Assembly (NCBI GenBank): GCA_021234155.1
Contig: JAJEKV010000018.1
Location: 12,377,654 to 12,441,653 of the forward strand
Reading direction: 5' to 3'
DNA: 64,000 bases
From: Isoetes taiwanensis
Lineage: Eukaryota > Streptophyta > Lycopodiopsida > Isoetales > Isoetaceae
The position numbers and the translations under genes are program-made. The stretch's first letter is position 1, and every line of letters begins with the position of its first letter. This document shows positions 22,791 through 31,673 of this stretch, one piece after another. The notes under the pieces are model-generated. The model was not told the DNA's origin. It was given only the letters and a program-made list of their open reading frames with translations, and did no database searches.

Positions 22791-25700
22791 TCACCTATCG
22801 AGTCGGTGTCGACTAATTCGGTGACGAGCCGACCCTTGCATTGCTCCATGAATTGGGGGTACTGCTTCTCCAAATCTGGGTAGTACCCACGTAGCGTCTT
22901 CCACAGGTAAGTGCGTCCATTTCACTAGGTATTGGAGAAATTGGGATCTTCTTGTCTTCTTATAAGCCCTGTCAAGAAGAACCTCTGGGACGATTTCAAG
23001 CTGGTCGTCCGTCATTTCCAGTAACTCAGTTGTCTCCAATACTTCCTCTGGATTAGGAGTGTGCCTCTTTAGGAGACATACATGGAAGACCCTATAGATT
23101 TTGAGATGTGCTGGCAGGTGCAACTTGTAGGATTGGGTACCTACTCTTTTGGTTATCCTGAAAGGCCCAGCCCATCTTGGAGCAAGCTTCTTGCAGTTGC
23201 CGATGCGAAGCTTGGCCTGCTTCACCTTGATCTTCAACCATACACTGTCTTCCACCCGAAATTCCCTTACCGTCCTATGCTTATCGGCTATGCTTTTCTG
23301 CCTACTTCTCGCTGCTAGAAGGTATCCTCGTACCTCCTCCACTAACTGCTGCATATCCGATAACATCTGCTGGGAGACTTCCACTTTTGACACTGGATTA
23401 TGCCAAGTATCTGGGGTAAGACATTGATAACCATAATTAATCATGAAAGGAGACATCTGGGATGGCTCCTGCTTTGTGCTGTTGTAGGTGAACTTCACTA
23501 AGTGGATGAAATCCTCCCACTTAGACTGTTTGTTCCACACATAATTCCTTAGCATATCTTCAATGATCCTGTTGGTTCGCTCCATCTGACCATCTGTCTG
23601 CGTGTGATATGCTGTGCTCATAGAGAGCTTCGTCTGAATGGTGGTAAACAAATCCTGCCAGAATGCACTCATAAATTTAGAGTCTTTATCCGAGATTATC
23701 TCCCTCGCCATCCCGTGGAGTCTAAAGATCTCTTTGGTGAACAAGGCGGCAGTGTCCAATGCTGTGTCTATGGTCCTACACGGCACGAAATGTGCCATCT
23801 TCGACAACATGTCCACCACCACCATTAGTGCATCCTTGCCTCTTACTGTCCTTGGAAGCCCTGTAATGAAATCCATACTTATGACTTTCCATTTTGCATT
23901 TGGCACTGGCAATGGCTCTAGAGCTCCTGGAATTTGGAGTTGCTCTGCCTTTGTTTGCTGGCATAACTGGCACTCCCGAATGTACCTTGCTATATGTTTC
24001 TTCATACCTGGCCAGAAGTAGCTGCTTCTGATCTTAAAATATGTCTTCATGAACCCTGCATGACCAGCTATAGGACTATTGTGTGTATCGTGGAGTATTA
24101 GCTTCCTCACTCCCGAAGATTCTGGTATACACAACTTGTTCTTATGATATAGCAAGTTACCTTTCTTCTTATAATGCTTGAAGGTCTCCCTTTCCTTATT
24201 TGTTCTTGCCTCTTTACAAAGGCTTGCCCACTCTTCTTTAAAGTCACCATTTGTTGGCAAGATCTCTTCAATCCTCTTGCCATACTCACTTGTGAGGGTT
24301 GATATGGCGTTGCAATGGGTCCTTGCCTTCAATAGCCTCCTAGAGAGCGCATCTGCTACTACATTTAGCTTGCCTGGCTTGTAGACTATTTCGAAGTCGT
24401 ACTCTTCGAGAAATTCCATCCACCTCCTTTGCCTCAGATTTAGGAGTGGTTGTGTGAAGATGTACTGGAGACTTTGGTGATCTGTATCTAGTTGGAACTT
24501 TCTTCCCAACAAGTAGTGTCTCCAGATTCTCAAGGCCCTCACAATGGCCAAAAGCTCTTGGTCGTGAGTTGGGTAACGCTGCTCTGCATCATTCATCTTC
24601 TTGGAGTCGTATGCGACTACCCTTCCCTCCTGCATGAGGACTGCACCTGTTGTTATCTTACTAGCATCTATTGCCATGAGCTTATCCTTCGCTGGATCTG
24701 GCAAGACTAAGACTGCCGTAGTCGTTAGAGCTTCCTTCAACGTCTCAAATGCTGCAGGGGCCTTCTTTTGCCAATGACTTGCCCAATCTTTTTCTTGCTT
24801 TGGTGAGGTCCGTCAATGGAGCTGCCACCTTTGCAAAGTTCTTGACGAACTTCCTATAATACCCTGCTAAGCCAAGGAAGCTCCTCACTTCACAGGTGTT
24901 CTTTGGTGCTGCCGGCCAATCAATTACTGCTTCAATCTTTGCAGGGTCGGTAGAGATCCCTTCTGCTGTGATTACATGCCCCAAGTACTCCACCCTTTCT
25001 GTTGCGAAATGACACTTGGATAGCTTCGCAAAAAGCTGATGCCTCCTCAACTTTTCAAGTACTTTTCTCAAGTGCTGGACATGCTCCTCCAAAGATTTGC
25101 TGTAGACTAAGATGTCATCAAAGAAAACTATGATGAAAGCATCTAGAAACTCGCGGAAAACATCGTTCACGAGCCTCATGAAGGTTGCTGGCGCATTGGA
25201 CAATCCAAACGGCATTACCATGAACTCATAATGGCCATATCTCGTCCGGAATGCAGACTTATGGATGTCCTCTCCCTTGATTCTGATCTGGTGATAACCT
25301 GATCTCAAATCTATCTTGGAAAAGACCTTTGCTCCCTGCAACTGATCCATCAGATCATATGATCGGGGTAGATCATATTTGTTCTTGATGGTGTGCTTGT
25401 TCAATTGACGATAGTCAATGCACATTCTAAGACTTCCATCCTTCTTCTTCACGAAGAGTATTGGCGCTCCAAATGGAGAGACACTAGGTCTTATAAACCC
25501 TAGGTCTAGCAACTCCTGCAATTGCTTCTTCAATTCCATCAACTCCTGGGTTGACATCCTGTAGGGTGCCTTGCTTGTTGGCTTAGTTCCTGGCTCAAGT
25601 GCTATTTCACACTCAACTCCTCTATAGGGTGGAAGTTGCTTAATCTCATCTGGGAACAAATCATTGAATTCCTTCACCAACTTTGCTATAGGCTTTGGGA

Positions 25701-25977
25701 GCTTGCTCAATGCTTTGGCCTCTTTCTCTTTGGTTGTCTCTTGCTCGTCAACTTCGAGTTTAAAGACATAGGCCACTTGCTCCTTCCATATGCATTTAAG
25801 TAACTTCTTACTAGACATGCATTGCATGATTGGGGTGACTTCTTTACCTGTTATCTCAATGACCTTGCCCTCTGGCGTCGTTAAGGTTACTTTTCGTTTC
25901 CCACAATCAATCACGGCTCCAGCTGGTCCAAGGTACTCCATGCCTATGATCAAGTTGTACTTGCCGATATTCATCAC
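22791..25977 (-). pseudogene. Ty3 pol: protease remnant, RT, RNase H, integrase, chromodomain
   Basis: Two long frames (25977-24745 and 24740-22791) joined by one frameshift near 24745-24800. Order: retropepsin end ([19 protein letters not shown]), RT with [26 protein letters not shown] and the catalytic FFDDILVYS, RNase H (DASKITTGAVL ... TDHQSL), integrase zinc-binding HHCC (HDTHNSPIAGH ... CQLCQQ), integrase core with the Asp of MDFITGLP, the Asp of ISDKDSKF and the Glu of TDGQMERTNR, and last a chromodomain-like tail (FLQYLVKWTHLPVEDATWVLP, with the Trp and acidic residues of the fold). This order defines a Ty3-type pol. The tail suggests the chromovirus branch, whose chromodomain may guide integration to marked chromatin. 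Apart from the frameshift the reading frames are long, in keeping with a young element. Confidence 0.95.
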
Positions 25978-26012
25978 TTATACTCCTATTCCAACATTGA
26001 TACCTGGCAAGT

Positions 26013-27268
26013 CTATGTTGAAGTTGATCCTCTTTCCTGCTGTGTGTCAGATTGGCCTACTTGCCAATACAACCGGCCTAGGCTTGGACTTGTCGTCGAA
26101 ATGACTTGATACTGACTCTCAGCATTCTCGGAGTCAATAGCGGCAAAGATGTGGCACTCACCCTGGATGTAGTCGGGAGCATCTTCTTCGTCGATATCCG
26201 TGGGTGTCTCCCATCCTAGCTCTGCTAACGCTGCATTTATCACAAATAGGCAATTATGTGTCCGATGTTCTAGCTAGAAGCACCTGAAGCACAACTGCTT
26301 TTCAATACATTCCTGCCTCTTCTCCTTGGGGATGGACTATAAGAACTACTTAATTGCCTTTGAGTAGTTGGAACCACCTCCTTGCTCCTTAAAGCTGACT
26401 TGCTTCTTGTCCTGCTTGCCAGAGTTTGCGTTGTCTTACTTCCTATAATTTGCGTTGTACTGAGGTCTGCTAGCTACTGGACTTGTTGCTCTTGGGCTGT
26501 AGCTTCCTGTAGCCTTCCCCTTGTCCTAATAGTACTGCTGCCTCGGTCCACTCTCTTGGGGTCCCGTTCCTTGCAAGCTCACTGCTTTAGACTCTGCTTC
26601 TGACACTGTCTTCGGGTTTATTGCTCCCACCAACTTCCTAATTTCCTCGTTCAAGCCTTCAATGTACCCCTCTACTGCATGCCTTTCGCTCAGTCTCAGC
26701 ACATAGAGCCTCAGCCTCATGAACTCAGTGTACTTCTGGACTGTCTTATTGCCCTGCTGCAACCTGTAGTACTGCTGCATCATATGACACTTGTGTTCCC
26801 TTGGCACATAATGACTTAACCCAGGGGTTTTGGCATAGCCTTAAGGTTGGCTGTTGCTACTCTGCCCTTGTCCTTATCCTTCATGCTATAAGCATTCCTA
26901 TACTCCCTCATTTCATCCAACCATGCCTCTGCTTCCATTCCAGACCTGCTATCCCCTGAGAACTGTTCCAAAGCTTTCCACACATTGCTCAGTGCTGAGT
27001 CAACTTTCTTCTGATAGTCAGCTTCTGTCCTGCCCCTATCACGATGGGGACCCTCTCGACGATCCCGTTGCTCGTTCTCCTGTTCATCAGACTCGGAATC
27101 GGAGTCGGAACTAGAGTTGGAGGATTCCGTGCTAGGTGACCTCCTTCTCCGGCTTCTCTTCTTTGGTTTGACTGCTCGGCCGACCGGTGTTTCTGGTAGT
27201 TGGACATTCTGATCTGGTCCTATTGCTGCTGCTCCTGCCAGCAAGGCTCTTATTTCGTGGATGTCCAA
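26013..27268 (-). pseudogene. Ty3 gag (capsid/nucleocapsid), with stop codons
   Basis: It begins MDIHEIRALLAGAAAIGPD at 27268, then a serine/arginine-rich and acidic stretch (RSRRRRSPSTESSNSSSDSD), then a retrotransposon capsid region (EAEAWLDEMREYRNAYSM; YYRLQQGNKTVQKYTEFMRL; YIEGLNEEIRKLVGAINPKT). A CCHC zinc knuckle, C-FRC-F(stop)LEH-RTHN-C, is visible at 26295-26250 with a TAG inside it. The frame is broken near 26810 and by further stops between 26526 and 26243. Gag packages the element RNA. Between the knuckle and pol I cannot find the usual aspartic protease D-S/T-G active site. Confidence 0.88.
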
Positions 27269-27581
27269 CCTTATCTGTGATATTTCTTCTTATGGGGTTG
27301 GGGCCTCGAACTCTTGGTACAGGTTCCTTGGCTGGAATTGCCTTGCCGGTGTATGGTCTTGTTCACGTTGTCTATCTTGTTCCACATTCCTGGGTACTCT
27401 AGCTGCATACACATTAGATTGCACTCTGATGATTAGTTCTTTGTTTTGTTATTGCATTGGTTTGTTTGATGATATAATTGTGGGGATAAAATATATCGAG
27501 AGAACATGCGTAATATCACCATTTATATTAATAGAATATAATATTTTTACATTCAAATAATGGTTTGAAAAATTTTTAATT

Positions 27582-29106
27582 CTATTCTTGGAATCTCCTA
27601 TAAGATGGGTTGTCCTCCAAGAATTTCTTCACTTGGGCTGTACCGACCGTTCGCCCCAAGTTCCTCAGGATGTTGGCGGCCGTGCCTCCTTGGAGTGCGG
27701 TCACCAAGTCTTCGACCCTTCTCTCTGACGTATAGGCTGCGGTGACTGCCAATCTGCCATGTCGCCTATAAGGGACCGCGAAGTCAAAGATGCTTAGAGC
27801 TATTGTCCTCTTGACAAAGATGACATGATCGATGTATGACGTCATGCGAGCATGCCTTCTGAATCCTGGGAGGGCAATAAGCATAAAGACTCCTTCTTCC
27901 CCACGTGGGCTGAATTGGCGGTGTATGACCGCTATCCTTCCATCAGTGAGCAAAGGTAAATAGAACCTGAGGGCTTTGTCGTGCCCTGCCTCCCCCACCT
28001 CTTCTTCGGATCTGATTGCAGCCATGTGTCTTCTGGAGTATTCATCCACCGGTACTTCTACCATTTCCCTGTAGTCGCCGAACATAGAAGATGCTAAGTT
28101 AATGCTGCCTTTGGTTGGTGTTGCTGCTGAGGTGCTGGGTAGGAGCGCACTCATTGATTTCCCTCTGATTCCCATCCGCTCCTGGATTGCCATGAACTCC
28201 TCCTCTTGTGGGTAACTCCTGCTAAGCCATCATCTGTCTGATGCCAGTGTAGGCTTCTATGTCCGTCGATGATTGGCCAGTGTACGTCCGGGCCTCCCTT
28301 ATACTGATGGGGAAGTCCTGTGTCTCCCGGTCGATGAAGTCATCAAGGTCCGGTTGTTGACATAGAAGATGTAGGAGCTCATCTATCATGTAGCCCCTAT
28401 CCCTGCACTCGGGAAGGTTCTTGATGTCGTGGAGGCTCAGGTACGCTTCTCCTTGGATGATTATCGGGGTTAAGCTTGTGATGCCTAGCCCAAGTGGTGG
28501 AGCCATCCTTGTGGTTCTCAGCCCCTGTTCAAACCTCTGAAGTCCCTCCTCCGCTTGCTGCCTTTCTTGTATCGGGTCGACGTCGATGATGTCTTCTATG
28601 TCTGACCCACGTCCTTCATCTTCCTCCTGCTCTGCCTTCTCGTACCCCAGAAGCATTTGCTCTTCTTCACCTGTTGCCATGGCTATAGGCTCAAGCTCTA
28701 GGGGTTGGACAGATGGTTCTCCTATCTGGGTTTGGGCTCTATAGGATAGGAAAATAGCTACAGCTGCAGTGTATGAGAAATATCTCCTCCTATTTACAGC
28801 TACTGACATATAATTAGGCAAGCGGCTAGCTTTATTTTCTAAGTACTTGTCTATCTTGGGGATGTCCTGCAGAGCTGTACGAAGGGCCATGCTTGGAGCA
28901 AAATATCCTATGCAAGGGGGAAGTTCTACTAGAGAAGGACCTATCTTTGCATGGAACTCAGTCATGATGTCTTGGTAGTAGGGAGTAGCATTGATGGTTG
29001 CATCCACATCGATCTCCTTCTGAAAAACAGCGAAGACTGAGTTGATGTCAGCTTCAGCCACATGAGCAGTGGCGCTGTACCATCGCCTAAATGCAGATGT
29101 TGCCAT
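27582..29106 (-). pseudogene. Ty3 accessory gene 2, unknown family
   Basis: Start chosen at 29106 (MATSAFRRWYSATAHVAEAD) because it is the first ATG after the TATA box at 29210-29219; an ATG at 29193 in the same frame lies almost on top of the expected start of transcription. The frame runs 294 codons to a TAG at 28222. A second 203-codon frame (28193-27582) continues without a gap if one frameshift is allowed (SRSYPQEEEFMAIQERMG reads open across 28225-28175). The joined product would be about 500 residues. Visible: an acidic central stretch (EKAEQEEDEGRGSDIEDIID) and a C-terminal half with LRFYLPLLTDGRIAVIHRQF and ALPGFRRHARMTSYIDHVIF. I recognise no domain: it is not gag, envelope or histone. 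It lies between accessory gene 1 and gag in element orientation. Confidence 0.7.
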
Positions 29107-29205
29107 GATGCTAGAGCATGTCAAACACATGAGGAAGCGCCTTTGGGAGATGGAAAATTGCCTTGGAGTGAGGAGCAAAGGTGTTGGGTGCAAATGAGGG
29201 TTGTG

Positions 29206-29253
29206 GTCCTATTTATAGACAAAGCCCTAATTTTGGAAATTTTTAGGGTTTGG
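29206..29253 (-). promoter_or_regulatory. Promoter of accessory gene 2 (telo-box + TATA box)
   Basis: On the minus strand CCCAAACCCTAAAAA (29253-29240) is followed by TCTATAAATAGG (29219-29208). The start codon at 29106 is about 100 bp downstream. AAACCCTAA (telo-box) and TATAAATA at this spacing are typical of plant promoters of growth- or replication-linked genes. The same pair precedes accessory gene 1. Confidence 0.75.
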
Positions 29254-29390
29254 GAATATCTATCATTCTAAGGTGCTACTATGCAAATCATAGGCAAACT
29301 AGGTTAAAGAGTGCATGCTAAGGATCCTATTGCAATAAATTTCATCTAATTTGGAGAAAGTTGGGGCAAGTTAGGTCAATTTTGGTCTGA

Positions 29391-29666
29391 CCACTCACAC
29401 AGTGCGCGAGAGGCAATTCCAAAATTCTCGAATTGGCTCCTGGCGCACTCTGTGAGGGGTGGGGCTCTATTTGGGTCGAGGATGACTCAAAATTTGTAAT
29501 CTAAGGGTCAAATCCTACTTATCTCGATGAGTTAGGTCGGATTGCATGCTTACTTTCTACATTTGGCCAAGTCTTGGCAAAGTTCAGTGGCCGACCACTC
29601 ACACAGTGCACGAGAGGCAAATCCAAAATTCTCGGATTGGCTCCTGGCGCACTCTGTGAGGGGTGG
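29391..29666. repeat. Pair of ~70-bp imperfect hairpins upstream of accessory gene 2
   Basis: Copies at 29391-29462 and 29595-29666 are near-identical. Each begins CCACTCACACAGTGCRC and ends GCGCACTCTGTGAGGGGTGG, which are inverted, so each copy can fold into a stem. An inner arm (GGCAATTCC / GGATTGGCTCC-type) extends the fold. The spacing between copies is 204 bp. A second pair with the same sequence precedes accessory gene 1. Confidence 0.85.
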
Positions 29667-29809
29667 GGTCAAAATGACTGACTTTTGGTCCAAATTTGGT
29701 AATTCCAAATGCATATATCATTAATACAACCTAATTACTTACAATTTTACACTCTAACATGATCAAAACTTAATTTTGTATTTACAAAAAGTTCTATATT
29801 TACAATAAA

Positions 29810-30973
29810 CTAGCAGTCTTCTTTCTTAATAAATCTGGCTAGTTTCATGTCCCTAGGCATACAAGTTACTCTCTTTGCATGGAGAGCACATGCTAGAGAG
29901 TCTTCAAAATATTGAACTAGCCTCTGCTCCGCTGCCTCCTGCAGTGCGAGTAACATGTCATCTGTTACCCTCTTCGTGTTGTCGAACTCCTGCAAAATTT
30001 TGCGGGTCAGTCTCGCGAAGGCAGTTCGTGGGATCAACAGTCCGTAGCTCCTCTGAAAATGGCGGATCTACCGAGCAGCTCTCGCGAAGTAAGAATCCGC
30101 CTTTCTCTTCATCGGCTTCTTTGGGGGCGCTGGTCTCTCTGGGGGCGGCTTCAAGGTGTTCTTCTTCGATGGTCTGCCTCCCTCCACATAGGTCACCTTG
30201 TACTGCTCGTAGTACTTTGAGTACTCCTCATTCATTTTCATGTATTGGTTGTACTCCTTGAGCTTCTTTCTGTACTCTTGCTCTGTTTGAGTACATAGGA
30301 CTCCCTTGCTGGCTTGGGCTTCTTGGGATCTGCTATCGGCTTCTTTGACCACTTGGGGTAGGGTGGTGCTGTTGCTGCCAACTCCTCCTCTTCGTTGTCG
30401 ACATTTGAAGGTCCCGAGCCTTCAGTTAGGCAGGGGACCCTTGTCTCCTCATCTGACTCAGTATTAGAGGACGAAGATGGCGGCCTGTCGGGCTCCCGCT
30501 CCGTTATTGTAACCCCTTTTGCGGTGTTGATTTTGTCTTTCGCCGGGGTTTCTTTGGCAGCTCCGGGTCCTTATCTTTTTCTTCCCTCTGCTTCTTACGC
30601 TCCTCCTTCAGCCTCTTCTTCTCCAACTTCTCTTCCATCCTCTTCCTCTTTGCTTCCCTCTTCTCCTTCCCCCTCTTCTTCATCTTCTTTAATCTCCGCA
30701 CCATCTCCTCTGTCATCTCTTCATCGTCGTCCTCCCGTTCTGCCCTCCATCACCCTGGCTCTCAGGGTTCTCCTGCTCCTCCGTATGTTGGGCGTGCTCC
30801 TCCTCCTCCTGGTGCTCCTAATCCTCCTCTTGGACGTCCGGGTTTGCGTCCAGATCTTGCTCTCGTCCGTCTCGCTCCTGAGCCTCTCTTGCCTTTTGTT
30901 GAGCAGCAAGGACTTTGGCGCTGACAAAATCGTCGGGCACTACCATCCGAGCAGTTTGTTTGGTGCGGGCCAT
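29810..30973 (-). pseudogene. Ty3 accessory gene 1: histone H3-like protein with an H3 tail carrying Met at position 9
   Basis: The first ATG after the TATA box (30973) opens MARTKQTARMVVPDD. After removal of Met1, residues 1-8 (ARTKQTAR) equal the histone H3 tail, with Lys4 kept and Lys9 replaced by Met. A long charged linker follows: acidic (about 30870-30720), very basic KR/E coiled-coil-like (30716-30500), then Ser/Glu-rich and Pro/Lys-rich. The C-terminal 85 codons (30067-29810) are a histone H3 fold: alphaN IRHFQRSYGLLIP, alpha1 AFARLTRKILQEF, alpha2 LALQEAAEQRLVQYFEDS, then LACALHAKRVTCMPRDMKLA. Loop 1 has the length of ordinary H3, not the longer loop of CENH3. Breaks: TAG at 30820-30818, TAG at 30070-30068 directly before the fold, and frameshifts near 30720, 30500 and 30285. 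The cassette spans 388 codons, far longer than H3 (136). Homology to H3 is clear; an effect on host chromatin is inferred. Confidence 0.9.
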
Positions 30974-31060
30974 GTTTTAAAATAGCCAGATCGCCTTCGC
31001 CTTGTTGGATGAAGAGCAGCTAACTGGAGAAGGAAAGTGAAAATGAGGAACCCTAATGGT

Positions 31061-31090
31061 CTATTTATAGGTCTAGGGATTTTAGGGTTT
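31061..31090 (-). promoter_or_regulatory. Promoter of accessory gene 1 (telo-box + TATA box)
   Basis: On the minus strand CAAACCCTAAAATCCC (about 31092-31077) is followed by CCTATAAATAGACC (31072-31059). The ATG of the H3-like gene is about 90 bp downstream. It matches the promoter of accessory gene 2 in motif order and spacing, so the two were probably duplicated from one source. Confidence 0.75.
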
Positions 31091-31179
31091 GGACCTGCAA
31101 TTTCATGTTGTACAATTTTGCAAGGCATTAGTGTAGGAAGGATGAATACATTAGGTTTGTTTAGGCAAAAAGTGTCCAT

Positions 31180-31460
31180 CACTCACACAGTGCGCGAGAA
31201 GTCATTCCAAAATTTTCGGATTGGCCCAGGCGCACTCTGTGAGGGGTCATCCCTTTTTTACTCCAATTTCCAATTTATAAAGTGTTTCTTAGTGTTATAA
31301 CATACAGATCTAGCTCAAATTTAAGGATTAAGCTGCCCTGCACTATCAGATTACACTAATTATGCATCTATCTAGGTCAACATGGGTCCACCACTCACAC
31401 AGTGTGCGAGAGGCCATTCCAAAAATTTCGGATTGGCCCTGGGCGCACTCTGTGAGGGGT
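31180..31460. repeat. Pair of ~70-bp imperfect hairpins upstream of accessory gene 1
   Basis: Copies at 31180-31247 and 31391-31460 share CACTCACACAGTGYGCGAGA, the inner TTCCAAAA and the closing arm GCGCACTCTGTGAGGGGT with the pair at 29.4-29.7 kb. Spacing is 211 bp. They lie between the PBS and the promoter of accessory gene 1. Confidence 0.85.
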
Positions 31461-31660
31461 CACACCTTTTTGGCCATAAGTTTGCAAGGTTTTTATATAT
31501 TTCATCCTACTTAGCATTTTTCTACTTGCTGCTCTAGAGATTGGAAAAAAATTTCCCAATTTTCGAGGTTCATGCTTGGGTGGCTATTCCCAAGACTGGA
31601 AGTCTACTGTTAGTCCTAACAGGGAATGGTCAGTGCTCGATCTTGGTCTGCCAAGATCAT

Positions 31661-31672
31661 GCTCTGATACCA
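31661..31672 (-). other. Primer-binding site for initiator-Met tRNA
   Basis: The minus strand reads TGGTATCAGAGC, one base inside the LTR end (GTCACA at 31679-31674). This 12-mer is complementary to the 3' end of plant initiator methionine tRNA and is the standard primer site of plant LTR elements. It fixes the orientation of the element and the inner edge of its 5' LTR. Confidence 0.95.
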
Positions 31673-31673
31673 C

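Noticed and set aside
23082-24710. Several plus-strand frames of 60-127 codons over the pol region
   Set aside because: They are antisense shadows of the strongly conserved minus-strand pol.
29810-30067. Centromeric H3 (CENH3) instead of H3
   Set aside because: Loop 1 has the length of ordinary H3 and the N-tail matches canonical H3. Only the LLIP phrase is reminiscent of CENH3. A tree would be decisive.
30160-30340. HMG-box-like text in the H3-like linker (DPKKPKPA ... EYRKKLKEYNQYM)
   Set aside because: It recalls the two ends of an HMG box, but the middle helices are missing and a frameshift lies between the parts. Too weak to call a domain.
30395-30985. A 196-codon plus-strand frame rich in Ser and Leu
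   Set aside because: It is the complement of the Lys/Arg/Glu-rich linker of the H3-like gene. The minus strand has the promoter, the H3 tail and the H3 fold.
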